DNA from: JANMQK01 sp031370485
GTDB lineage: Bacteria > Acidobacteriota > Polarisedimenticolia > Gp22-AA2
DNA: 7,260 nt
NCBI GenBank assembly: GCA_031370485.1
Contig: JANMQK010000386.1
Coordinates: 1 to 7,260 of the forward strand
Reading direction: 5' to 3'
Part shown: one piece after another, positions 1 to 6,227 of the stretch
How positions within the stretch are numbered: the stretch's first letter is position 1
Layout: every line of letters begins with the position of its first letter
Position numbers and translations under genes: made by a program
Notes under the pieces: generated by a model
What the model was told of the DNA's origin: nothing
What the model saw: only the letters and a program-made list of their open reading frames with translations
The model's database searches: none

Positions 1-189
1 GGCCACCCGCTCGTCGGCGATAGGCGCTACGGGAAGCCCTCCCCCCTCATCGGCCGGGCCGCTCTGCACGCCCGGTCCCTGGGATTCATCCATCCGGTAT
101 CCGGCCGGCGCGTGTCGTTTCACTCGCCCCTGCCGCGTGATCTGAAGCGGCTGATCAAGATGCTGCGGGTCTCGCAGGACCCATTATGA
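1..189 (+). CDS. RluA/RluD-family pseudouridine synthase, C-terminal fragment
   Basis: This is the last 62 codons of a gene that begins before the window; the stop is TGA at 187-189. The family isomerises specific uridines in rRNA or tRNA to pseudouridine in the cytoplasm. The visible part carries the conserved tail of the fold: GHPLVGDRRYG at residues 1-11 of the fragment, then RAALHARSLGFIHPVSG and a SPLPRDL segment. These correspond to the HPLVGD..YG, R.ALHA..L.F.HP and APxP blocks of RluC and RluD. The catalytic aspartate (HRLD motif) lies upstream and cannot be checked. The fragment does not decide between RluA, RluC and RluD subtypes or the RNA target. A 49-base gap separates it from the citrate synthase gene on the same strand. 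Confidence 0.9.
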   Translation, partial: GHPLVGDRRYGKPSPLIGRAALHARSLGFIHPVSGRRVSFHSPLPRDLKRLIKMLRVSQDPL

Positions 190-213
190 CGGCGGCCGCC
201 GTTGCGGTATCCT
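186..213 (+). promoter_or_regulatory. candidate sigma70-like promoter for citrate synthase
   Basis: ATGACG (186-191) and TATCCT (208-213) each match four of six consensus bases and lie 16 bases apart, in the short gap before the citrate synthase gene. Transcription would start near 220. Two imperfect hexamers in GC-rich DNA are weak evidence, and readthrough from the upstream gene is equally possible. An 8-bp inverted repeat (196-203 with 222-229) ends next to the ribosome binding site. Confidence 0.25.
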
Positions 214-238
214 AGGCGGCGAACGGCGGGAGGATGGC

Positions 239-1606
239 ATGGGGAAGGCCTCACAATCCGAGACAGGGGCGACCGCGCGGCGGGTCAAACCGGAGCCGGC
301 CCCCGCCCTTCCTGACGCCTCCAGGGAGGCGCTCTCGGTCACCGACCAGCGGACCGGGAAGACCTACGAGATCCCGATCAAGGACGGCACGATCCAGGCG
401 ATCGACCTGCGCGCGATCAAGACCGGCCCGGACGATTTCGGCCTGATGACCTATGACCCGGCGTTCACGAACACGGCGTCGTGCCGCAGCCGGATCACCA
501 TGATCGACGGCGACAAGGGGATCCTCAATTACGGGGGATACCCGATCGAGCAGCTGGCCGAGCAGAGCACCTATCTCGAGACCGCCTACCTGATACTGCA
601 CGGCGACCTCCCCTCCCGCCGGCAGTACGACGAATGGGTCCACAACATTACGCACCACACCATCCTCCACGAGAACATCAAGAAATTCATCGAGGGGTTC
701 CGCTACGACGCCCACCCGATGGGGATGCTGGTCAGCACGGTCGCGGCGCTCTCGACGTTCTACAAGGAGGCGAGCAACATCTTCGACCCGGCCTCCCGGC
801 GCCGGCAGCAGTACCGTCTGATCGCCAAGATGCCGACCTTGGCCGCGTTCGCCTACCGCTACAACGTCGGGCAGCCGTACGCCTACCCGGACAACGACCT
901 GTCCTACGCCGGCAATTTCCTCAACATGCTCTTCAAGATGACCGAGGTGAAGTACCGGCCGCACCCGATCCTCGAGCGGGCGCTGGACGTGCTGTTCATC
1001 CTGCACGCGGACCACGAGCAGAACTGCAGCACCAACGCCATGCGCAGCGTCGGAAGCAGCCACGTCGATCCCTACTCGGCGGTGGCGGCCGCGGTGGCCG
1101 CGCTTTACGGGCCGCTGCACGGCGGCGCCAATGAGATGGTCCTGCGCATGCTCGACGAGATCGGCTCCAAGGCCCGCGTCCCCGACTACATCCGGCGCGT
1201 GAAGGAAGGGCAGGTGCGCCTGATGGGGTTCGGGCACAGGGTGTACAAGAACTACGACCCGCGCGCCCGCATCATCAAGCAGATCGCCGACCAGGTCTTC
1301 GAGGTGTGCGGCCGGAACCCGCTCCTCGACATCGCGCTCGAGCTGGAGCGGATCGCGCTGCAGGACGACTACTTCATCGAGCGGAAGCTCTACCCGAACG
1401 TCGATTTCTACTCTGGGCTCATCTACCAGAGCATGAAGTTCCCGGTGGAGATGTTTCCGGTGCTGTTCGCCATCCCGCGCACGGTGGGGTGGCTGGCGCA
1501 GTGGGACGAAATGCTGCTGGACCAGGACCAGAAAATCGCCCGCCCGCGCCAGATCTACATCGGTCCCGCGCGCCGCGATTACATGGCGATGGACGACCGC
1601 CTCTGA
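239..1606 (+). CDS. gltA: citrate synthase (type II, GltA-like)
   Basis: Condenses acetyl-CoA and oxaloacetate to citrate, the entry step of the TCA cycle, in the cytoplasm. The 455-residue protein aligns along its whole length with E. coli GltA (427 residues) after an extra Pro/Ala/Arg-rich N-terminus of about 30 residues. The small N-terminal beta domain typical of hexameric type II enzymes is present (about residues 35-90). Active-site blocks are intact: HADHEQN (256-262), GPLHGGAN with catalytic His294, FGHRVYKNYDPRA with His333, and NVDFYSG with catalytic Asp389. Positions matching those I recall as binding the inhibitor NADH in E. coli are mostly kept (His140, Thr141, Tyr175, Arg193, Lys197), but the E. 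coli Cys206 position is Glu236. The ATG at 239 is preferred over the out-of-frame ATG at 234 because GGGAGG (228-233) lies five bases before it and its frame carries the enzyme. 2-Methylcitrate synthase is less likely given the full GltA-type N-domain. Confidence 0.97.
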   Translation: MGKASQSETGATARRVKPEPAPALPDASREALSVTDQRTGKTYEIPIKDGTIQAIDLRAIKTGPDDFGLMTYDPAFTNTASCRSRITMIDGDKGILNYGGYPIEQLAEQSTYLETAYLILHGDLPSRRQYDEWVHNITHHTILHENIKKFIEGFRYDAHPMGMLVSTVAALSTFYKEASNIFDPASRRRQQYRLIAKMPTLAAFAYRYNVGQPYAYPDNDLSYAGNFLNMLFKMTEVKYRPHPILERALDVLFILHADHEQNCSTNAMRSVGSSHVDPYSAVAAAVAALYGPLHGGANEMVLRMLDEIGSKARVPDYIRRVKEGQVRLMGFGHRVYKNYDPRARIIKQIADQVFEVCGRNPLLDIALELERIALQDDYFIERKLYPNVDFYSGLIYQSMKFPVEMFPVLFAIPRTVGWLAQWDEMLLDQDQKIARPRQIYIGPARRDYMAMDDRL

Positions 1607-1637
1607 GCCGGGGTCCGCGCCGCATGGCGGACGGTCC

Positions 1638-2906
1638 GTGAATGACGAAGGCCCTACCCGTGTTCTGCTCCTTCTCCCGACCAACACCTACCGGGCGCAT
1701 GATTTCATCGAGGCGGCGGCGCGCCTGGGGGTCCTGACGGTCGTCGGGTCGGAGCGCCGCCAGGCCCTCGAAGATATCGCACCCGCCACGAGCCTCACGC
1801 TCGACTTGGCGCGGCCCGAGGAAGCCGCCGGGCAGATCGCCCGGTTCGCGGCGGAGCATCCCCTGAAAGCGGTGATTCCCACCGACGACCAGACGGCGAT
1901 CGTGGCCGCGGTCGCCGCGCGGCGGCTCGGCCTGCCCCACAACACGGAGGAGGCGGCCCGCGCGGCCCGCCGCAAGGATCTCCTGCGCGAAAGGCTGCAC
2001 GCCGCGGGCGTGCGCACCCCGCGCTTCCGGGTGATCCCGGTGGACGGCGACCCGGCCGCGGAGGCGCGTGCGGAGCGATATCCCTGCGTCCTGAAGCCGA
2101 CCTTCCTGGCCGCCAGCCGCGGTGTCTTGCGGGCCGACACGCCGGAGGAGTTCTTGGCCGCGTTTCTCCGCATCCGGGCGCTGCTCGGCCAGCCGGAGGT
2201 CGCGGAGCGTGGAGGGGAGGCGGCTGGCTCCGTCCTCGTGGAGGAGTTCGTACCTGGGTTCGAGGTTGCGCTCGAGGGACTGCTCGTGCGCGGAGACCTC
2301 AAGGTGCTGGCGCTTTTCGACAAGCCGGACCCGCTCGACGGCCCCTACTTCGAGGAGACGATCTACGTCACCCCCTCGCGCCTGCCCGGCGCGGCCCAGG
2401 AGGAGATCGCCGCGGCGGCCGCCGCCGCGACACGGGCGCTCGGGCTCGCCGAGGGCCCGATCCACGCCGAGCTGCGCGTCAACGAGCGGGGACCCTGGGT
2501 CATCGAGGTGGCGGCCCGCTCGATAGGCGGCCTCTGCTCGCGGACCCTCCGGTTCGGGGCCGGAGTGTCCCTGGAGGAGATTATCCTGATGCACGCCCTG
2601 GGGCGCGGTGTCCTTGGCCTGGAGCGCGAGCGGCAGCCGGCGGGGGTGATGATGATCCCGATTCCCCGGGCGGGAGTGCTGCGGGAAGTCCGGGGAATGC
2701 GCCAGGCGAAGGAAGTCCCCGGGATCGAAGACCTGACGATTAGCGCCACGATCGGCAGGCCGCTCGTGCCGCTGCCGGAGGGTTCCGCCTACCTCGGCTT
2801 CATCTTCTCGCGCGCCGCGACCCCCGCCGCGGTCGAAGAGGCGCTGCGCGAGGCGCACCGCAGGCTTTCGTTTGTCATCGACGGGCCGGCCGATCTCAGC
2901 CCGTGA
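1638..2906 (+). CDS. ATP-grasp carboxylate-amine ligase, L-amino-acid-ligase type
   Basis: ATP-grasp enzymes activate a carboxylate as an acyl phosphate and join it to an amine or similar nucleophile. Of 422 residues, 1-100 form an N-terminal alpha/beta domain (RVLLLLPTN near the start; AVIPTDDQTA at 78-87). The ATP-grasp fold follows: Lys113, Lys153 in CVLKP, the hinge VEEFVPGFEV (201-210), and metal-ligand glutamates Glu278 (HAELR) and Glu290 (VIEVAAR) with Arg294. The 335-415 segment resembles the LAL_C2 C-terminal domain of L-amino-acid (dipeptide) ligases. Substrate specificity cannot be read from the sequence. The start is GTG: no earlier in-frame start follows the citrate synthase stop, and only a weak GGCGGA (1626-1631) precedes it. 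The gene begins 31 bases after citrate synthase and may be cotranscribed. Its last 11 bases overlap the convergent response-regulator gene. Confidence 0.85.
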   Translation: MNDEGPTRVLLLLPTNTYRAHDFIEAAARLGVLTVVGSERRQALEDIAPATSLTLDLARPEEAAGQIARFAAEHPLKAVIPTDDQTAIVAAVAARRLGLPHNTEEAARAARRKDLLRERLHAAGVRTPRFRVIPVDGDPAAEARAERYPCVLKPTFLAASRGVLRADTPEEFLAAFLRIRALLGQPEVAERGGEAAGSVLVEEFVPGFEVALEGLLVRGDLKVLALFDKPDPLDGPYFEETIYVTPSRLPGAAQEEIAAAAAAATRALGLAEGPIHAELRVNERGPWVIEVAARSIGGLCSRTLRFGAGVSLEEIILMHALGRGVLGLERERQPAGVMMIPIPRAGVLREVRGMRQAKEVPGIEDLTISATIGRPLVPLPEGSAYLGFIFSRAATPAAVEEALREAHRRLSFVIDGPADLSP

Positions 2907-3576
2907 ACTTGTACCCCATGCGGTGCACGGTCACGATGTGGCGCGGGTCGGCCGGGTCGTCTTCGATCTTCTTCCTCAGTTTCGCGATATGCATGTCCAC
3001 GGTGCGAGTGAGCGGCGCGCTGTCGTAGTCCCAGACCGAGTCGAGAAGCGCGTCCCGTGCGACGACTTCCTCCCGATGCTCGATGAGGTACTGCAGCAGC
3101 CGGAACTCACGCGCCGACAGGTCGAGGGGCTTGTTTTTCTTGCGGGCCTCCCCCTTCTTGAAATCGACCGAGACGTCGCCGAACTGGTAGGCCTCGATGC
3201 CCGCCCGCCGGCCCGAGGCGCGGCGCAGGATCGCCTCCACCCGCGCCATCAGCTCCATGAAGCCGAAGGGCTTGGTCACGTAGTCGTCGGCGCCCAGCTT
3301 CAGCCCGACCACCTTGTCGATCTCCTGCCCGCGCGCGGTCAGCATGATGATCGGCACCGGGTTGCCGTCCTTGCGGATCTGGCGGCAAACGTCGAGCCCG
3401 CTCATCTTCGGCAGCATGACGTCCAGGATGATGAGGTCGGGCGCCGTCTCGGACGCCAGGCGCAGGCCCGTGGCGCCGTCCTTGGCATGGGTGACGGTGT
3501 AGCCTTCGTACTCGAAGCCGTCATTGAGGGCGGCGGCCATGGAGGGATCGTCTTCGACGACGAGAACTTTCGGCAT
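2896..3576 (-). CDS. OmpR/PhoB-family response regulator
   Basis: DNA-binding output protein of the two-component system with the kinase gene just upstream. The 226 residues hold a receiver domain (1-118) with the acidic pair Asp9/Asp10, phosphoacceptor Asp52 (LDVMLP), Thr80, Tyr99 and Lys102 (DDYVTKPF). A winged-helix effector domain (about 128-225) carries LSAREFRLL, the recognition-helix region RTVDMHIAKLRKKIEDDP and the wing motif HRMGYKF. All residues needed for phosphorylation are present, so it should be functional. The ATG lies three bases beyond the kinase stop; its ribosome binding site (GAGG, six to seven bases before the ATG on the minus strand) sits in the kinase 3' end, which implies translational coupling. 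Candidate targets are the GTAAA-type boxes at 5324-5379 and 6094-6149 (inference). The family includes PhoB, CpxR and PhoP; the subtype cannot be named. Confidence 0.96.
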   Translation of the reverse strand: MPKVLVVEDDPSMAAALNDGFEYEGYTVTHAKDGATGLRLASETAPDLIILDVMLPKMSGLDVCRQIRKDGNPVPIIMLTARGQEIDKVVGLKLGADDYVTKPFGFMELMARVEAILRRASGRRAGIEAYQFGDVSVDFKKGEARKKNKPLDLSAREFRLLQYLIEHREEVVARDALLDSVWDYDSAPLTRTVDMHIAKLRKKIEDDPADPRHIVTVHRMGYKFTG

Positions 3577-3579
3577 GGT

Positions 3580-5247
3580 CTACCTCGGACCCCGGACCCC
3601 GGTTTCGAGCGCCGGGCCGCTGTTTTCGGCGGCCGCGGGCGCCGCCCGTGAAGTCACGGGAAGGCTGATGGTGAAGGTGCTCCCCCTGCCCGGTTCGCTG
3701 TCCACGGTCACGTGGCCGCGGTGGGCCTGGACGATGTGATGGACGATCGACAATCCCAGGCCACTTCCCTTGACGTCGTGGATCAACCCGGTGCCGACAC
3801 GGTGGAATCTCTCGAAGATCTTCCGCTGCTCCCCCTTGGGGATGCCGATGCCGTGGTCGGTCACGGAGACCAGGGCGCTGTCCCCTTCCCTGAAAACGCG
3901 CACGCGTATCTCCTTGCTGGTCTGGGAATATTTTACGGCATTGTCGAGCAGGTTGTGGAGGGCCTGCCCGATGGCGTCGGGGTCGAGGGTGACGGGCGGC
4001 AGCCTGTCCGCAGGTTCCTCGAAATCGAGCCGGAATCCCTCCGGCTTCAGGCGGACCTCGAAGGTCTTCACGGTCGCCCGGACCACCTCCAGCAGATCGA
4101 TGGGCACGAGGTCGTAGGTCTTGCGCCCCGACTCGATGCGCGAAAAGTCGAGGATGTTGTCGATGAGCCGCGACAGGCGTCGCCCCTCCGCCTCGATGTA
4201 TTCCCCGTACTCCTGGACCTTTTCGGGCGACTGGACCCGCCCGAGGCGCAGCAACTCGGCAAAGACCCGTATGGAGGAGAGAGGGGTCCGAAGCTCGTGG
4301 GAGACGTTGGACACGAAGTCCGACTTCATTTCCGACAGGTGCATCGCGCGGTTGGCGGCCCGCAGGGCCAGGGCGATGCCGCCCATCAGGGCGATGGCCA
4401 GGAGGGCCGACAGCGTGACGTTGAAGGTGAAGCTGGCACGGGCCCACTGCTCCGAGGTGGATCGAGGACTATGAAGCCCCATCGTCCAGTCGCGGAACAC
4501 GAACGGCAGCCGGCTCGTGACCGTTTCCTCCTTTCCCGCGCCGTTTGTCGGAGCCAGCACGAGACCGCCGCGCCCGTCCCGCACCGTGACGACCAGGTCA
4601 TCCATCATGGCATCCCGGAACACGCTTGGGAGCGCCTTCTTGATCGCCGCCGGCAGCACCACCTGCCTGAAGTACGGCTCGTCGAGGATCATCCCGGCCG
4701 CGCCCACCACCTTGAACTGCTGGTCGGTGATCGGAGACAGGATGATCCGGTAGTCGGGGTTCCTCTCGTCCACGCTCAGGACGGGGGAGGCGGCGCTCCC
4801 TTTGCGATAGCTGACCATCTGCCACGGTGTTGCCGCCACGATGATGGCCAGCGACTCGTCGGAGGCGGGGGGGCTCTCCAGGCGCTTCTTATCCGGGTTG
4901 TAGACGCGGAACCGCCCGAAAGGCTCCTCGGTGAAATCGACGAGAAATAACTTCCTGGCCCCCTCCGTCGGCGTCCTGGACCAGCTGGACGCCACTTCCT
5001 CCAGCCTGCCCTCGGTGAGAAACGATGCCGGCACGTTGAGCGTCCGCTCCCCCAGCGTGCGGTAGTAGTACTCGACTTCCGTGCCGACCCCCCCGAGGTA
5101 GTTCGTCAGGGTGGCCTTGTGCGCGATGGCGGAAACCTCCTGCAGCTTCGACAGCCAGACGAACTGCAGGCCGAGGAGCACGAGGAGCGGAAGCAGAACC
5201 GCCGCGAACCCGACCCAGAGTGTGTGCCGCTTGAGGAACTCTCTCAT
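3580..5247 (-). CDS. membrane sensor histidine kinase, HAMP-less
   Basis: Sensor of the two-component pair: it autophosphorylates on histidine and passes the phosphate to the downstream regulator. The 555 residues read as a first transmembrane helix (about 10-32), a roughly 240-residue extracytoplasmic sensor of no recognised family (34-271), and a second helix (about 276-296). HisKA has phospho-acceptor His317 in SHELRTPL. HATPase_c has the N box NLLDNAVKY (432-440), DHGIGIP (464-470), FERFHRV and GSGLGLS (494-500). Only about 20 residues separate the second helix from the H box, too few for a HAMP domain. The ATG at 5245-5247 is chosen because GAGG (5257-5260) lies nine bases before it. The ATG at 5254-5256 (three residues longer) touches that site directly. 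The frame stays open to 5514, but that extension has no signal or domain and crosses the TTTAC boxes. The stop TAG is three bases before the regulator start. Confidence 0.95.
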   Translation of the reverse strand: MREFLKRHTLWVGFAAVLLPLLVLLGLQFVWLSKLQEVSAIAHKATLTNYLGGVGTEVEYYYRTLGERTLNVPASFLTEGRLEEVASSWSRTPTEGARKLFLVDFTEEPFGRFRVYNPDKKRLESPPASDESLAIIVAATPWQMVSYRKGSAASPVLSVDERNPDYRIILSPITDQQFKVVGAAGMILDEPYFRQVVLPAAIKKALPSVFRDAMMDDLVVTVRDGRGGLVLAPTNGAGKEETVTSRLPFVFRDWTMGLHSPRSTSEQWARASFTFNVTLSALLAIALMGGIALALRAANRAMHLSEMKSDFVSNVSHELRTPLSSIRVFAELLRLGRVQSPEKVQEYGEYIEAEGRRLSRLIDNILDFSRIESGRKTYDLVPIDLLEVVRATVKTFEVRLKPEGFRLDFEEPADRLPPVTLDPDAIGQALHNLLDNAVKYSQTSKEIRVRVFREGDSALVSVTDHGIGIPKGEQRKIFERFHRVGTGLIHDVKGSGLGLSIVHHIVQAHRGHVTVDSEPGRGSTFTISLPVTSRAAPAAAENSGPALETGVRGPR

Positions 5248-5279
5248 GACCGCCATCCTCGCTGTCCCGGATGCCGTCG

Positions 5280-5285
5280 AATATA
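5280..5285 (-). promoter_or_regulatory. candidate -10 element of the kinase/regulator operon
   Basis: On the minus strand this reads TATATT, five of six matches to the sigma70 -10 consensus, in otherwise GC-rich DNA. It would start transcription near 5273, leaving a leader of about 26 bases before the kinase ATG. No good -35 hexamer lies 16-18 bases upstream, which would fit a promoter needing an activator. The nearest GTAAA box (5324-5328) centres roughly 53 bases upstream of that start. Confidence 0.35.
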
Positions 5286-5323
5286 CCGCGGAACCCCGAC
5301 ACGGCTCCCCCGGCGGCCCACTG

Positions 5324-5379
5324 TTTACGTTTCCTTTACATCTGCGACATCTTTTTACGGGCGGGGGTGGGACATTTAC
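5324..5379 (+). promoter_or_regulatory. TTTAC/GTAAA box array A, candidate response-regulator operator
   Basis: Four TTTAC boxes in direct orientation lie at 5324, 5335, 5354 and 5375, so starts are 11, 19 and 21 bases apart, close to one, two and two helical turns. The last two are preceded by GACAT (GACATCTTTTTAC at 5346-5358; GACATTTAC at 5371-5379). The array recurs before the second PDZ gene in exactly the same spacing; positions 5336-5358 match 22 of 23 bases there while the spacers differ. On the minus strand the first pair is GTAAA-N6-GTAAA, close to the enterobacterial CpxR consensus GTAAA-N5-GTAAA. OmpR-family regulators generally bind direct repeats about 11 bp apart. The site lies between the divergent kinase operon and the PDZ gene and could serve both. 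The binding protein is inferred. Confidence 0.65.
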
Positions 5380-5397
5380 AAGGCCGCGGCGTACCGT
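5369..5397 (+). promoter_or_regulatory. candidate promoter of the first PDZ gene
   Basis: GGGACA (5369-5374) and TACCGT (5392-5397) are separated by 17 bases. The match to sigma70 consensus is modest (four and three of six). The second PDZ gene has CGGACA and TACACT at the same spacing and at the same distance from its box array, which strengthens the call. Transcription would start near 5404, giving a leader of about 165 bases. Confidence 0.4.
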
Positions 5398-5417
5398 CAG
5401 GAACAGTCGATGGGGAA

Positions 5418-5438
5418 CCGGCCCGTAGCCCGGGCCGG
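5418..5438 (+). other. GC-rich hairpin in the first PDZ gene leader
   Basis: CCGGCCCG (5418-5425) pairs perfectly with CGGGCCGG (5431-5438) around a five-base loop. No T-tract follows, so it is not a standard terminator. If transcription begins near 5404, it would fold close to the 5' end of the PDZ transcript, where it could stabilise the message. The second PDZ gene has a much shorter leader and no counterpart. Confidence 0.4.
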
Positions 5439-5570
5439 GTGAATGGCATGGGAAGTTCCAGCGGCTGGGGGCAGGGACTCTACTCTCCCCGTCGAACCCA
5501 CCACACCAGCCCAATCGACGAAAGACTCTGCCGCCGGCCGCTGGACATCGTCTGGAAATGGAGGATTGAG

Positions 5571-6050
5571 ATGCTGCGTAACAAATGGATCTTGCTGGTT
5601 CTCATCGCCCTTCTCGCAACGGCCGTTGCCTTCGCGGGCGAGCATTCCAAGTGCACGATGAGCACCCAGGACTGCCTGAACGCGATGGCAGCCAGGATGA
5701 AGTCCGGCGGATATGTCGGCATCATGTTTGAGGTCGACGAGTCGTCGGGCGGGTACTCGATCGAGAAGGTGATTCCCGGAACTCCGGCTGAGGCGGCGGG
5801 TCTGAAAGCCGGTGATGCGCTGGTCGCCCTGAACGGCGTGCGCATCTCCAAGGACAACCACGAGGCCCTCGACAAGGCGCGCGGCGACTGGAAGCCCGGA
5901 CAAAAAGTCACCTACACCATCAAGCGGGACGGCGCCGAGCGCCAGGTCGCGCTGACTCTCGCCGCAATGCCCGCCGACATGATGGCGAAGTACATCGGCG
6001 AGCACATGCTCGAGCATGCCGCAATCGATGTCGCCCATAACTCGAAGTAG
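5571..6050 (+). CDS. small secreted PDZ-only protein, paralogue 1
   Basis: The 159-residue product begins with a Sec signal peptide: Arg3/Lys5, a hydrophobic core at about 6-19, and AFA-GE cleavage after Ala22. The mature protein has two cysteines six residues apart (Cys28, Cys35) in KCTMSTQDCLNAM, then a PDZ domain (about 46-132). The PDZ has binding loop GYVGIMF (47-53), the IPGTPAEAAGLKAGDALVAL core and the GDWKPGQKVTYTI strand. A C-terminal helix follows with MPADM and HMLEH (145-149). There is no protease, transmembrane or other catalytic domain, so a scaffolding, chaperone-adaptor or peptide-binding role in the cell envelope is inferred. The ATG at 5571 is chosen for GGAGG (5560-5564) six bases before it and because the signal peptide starts there; an in-frame ATG at 5449 would add about 40 residues without a signal. 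The gene has its own promoter array and terminator. Confidence 0.88.
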   Translation: MLRNKWILLVLIALLATAVAFAGEHSKCTMSTQDCLNAMAARMKSGGYVGIMFEVDESSGGYSIEKVIPGTPAEAAGLKAGDALVALNGVRISKDNHEALDKARGDWKPGQKVTYTIKRDGAERQVALTLAAMPADMMAKYIGEHMLEHAAIDVAHNSK

Positions 6051-6060
6051 CAGGCGGCCA

Positions 6061-6096
6061 GGCGGCCGGGGCAAATCCCCGGCCGCCGCCGTCTTT
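6061..6096 (+). terminator. hairpin terminator after the first PDZ gene
   Basis: GGCGGCCGGGG (6061-6071) pairs perfectly over 11 bp with CCCCGGCCGCC (6077-6087) around the loop CAAAT. It begins ten bases after the PDZ stop codon. The downstream T-run is poor (GTCTTT at 6091-6096), and that run also contributes to the first TTTAC box of the next array. The very stable stem makes termination likely, though perhaps incomplete. Confidence 0.7.
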
Positions 6097-6149
6097 ACAG
6101 GTTCGTTACATGTGCGACATCTTTTTACCACCGCGTGCCGGACATTTAC
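6094..6149 (+). promoter_or_regulatory. TTTAC/GTAAA box array B, second copy
   Basis: Boxes TTTAC (6094), GTTAC (6105), TTTAC (6124) and TTTAC (6145) repeat array A exactly 770 bases downstream, with every start-to-start distance unchanged. Positions 6106-6128 match array A in 22 of 23 bases, and GGACATTTAC (6140-6149) is identical. The 11 bases at 6129-6139 between these blocks are largely unrelated. Sequence conserved only at the boxes, with fixed geometry, indicates protein binding sites under selection. On the minus strand the first pair reads GTAAC-N6-GTAAA. The candidate ligand is the response regulator encoded at 2896-3576 (inference). Confidence 0.65.
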
Positions 6150-6167
6150 GATTCGTCCCCGTACACT
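6139..6167 (+). promoter_or_regulatory. candidate promoter of the second PDZ gene
   Basis: CGGACA (6139-6144) and TACACT (6162-6167), each four of six consensus bases, are 17 bases apart. The fourth TTTAC box starts directly after the -35-like hexamer, as in the first copy. Transcription would begin near 6174, about 55 bases before the ATG. The equivalent pair before the first PDZ gene supports it. Confidence 0.45.
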
Positions 6168-6227
6168 CCCGCCGATTCGCACAGGGACCGCCGTGACGGC
6201 CCCGCTTCTTCAGCAGGAGATCCACAG

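Larger units (their letters stand above)
5248..5570. other. divergent intergenic region between sensor kinase and first PDZ gene
   Basis: This 323-base stretch has no credible gene. From left to right it holds the kinase ribosome binding site and a possible kinase promoter, then a TTTAC box array (5324-5379), a promoter-like pair toward the PDZ gene and a GC-rich hairpin (5418-5438). About 130 bases of leader with no obvious signal follow, ending in the PDZ ribosome binding site GGAGG (5560-5564). Open frames on both strands extend into it from the flanking genes but lack coding features. Base composition around the boxes is distinctly more AT-rich than the surroundings, as expected for a control region. 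Confidence 0.75.

Noticed and set aside
1624..1641. Five-codon ATG-to-TGA frame overlapping the ligase GTG start
   Set aside because: It could act in translational coupling, but so short a frame is easily due to chance and has no ribosome binding site of its own.
251..1687. Long minus-strand open frame across the citrate synthase gene (478 codons)
   Set aside because: It is antisense to a certain gene in GC-rich DNA. Its translation is low-complexity Arg/Val/Asp-rich with no domain.
1419..2858. Minus-strand open frame of 479 codons antisense to the ligase gene
   Set aside because: It overlaps two well-supported genes and has an Arg/Gly-rich composition with no recognisable motif.
3712..4950. 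Plus-strand open frame of 412 codons antisense to the kinase gene
   Set aside because: The opposite strand encodes a complete histidine kinase with every catalytic box. This frame mirrors its codon bias and has no domain.
5369..5398. ECF sigma factor promoter (GGAAC-like with CGTC) before the first PDZ gene
   Set aside because: CGTC at 5395-5398 has no counterpart at the same place in the second copy. No ECF sigma gene is in the window.
5248..5514. In-frame upstream extension of the sensor kinase
   Set aside because: It has no membrane or domain feature and would translate through the conserved TTTAC boxes. A ribosome binding site and membrane helix fit the start at 5247.
5271..5570. In-frame upstream extension of the first PDZ protein
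   Set aside because: It would bury the signal peptide in the interior. The good ribosome binding site is directly before the ATG at 5571.
5324..6149. CRISPR array or insertion-sequence end repeats
   Set aside because: There are only two long copies, 770 bases apart, and the short boxes are in promoter positions. No transposase, terminal inverted repeats or spacer pattern is present.
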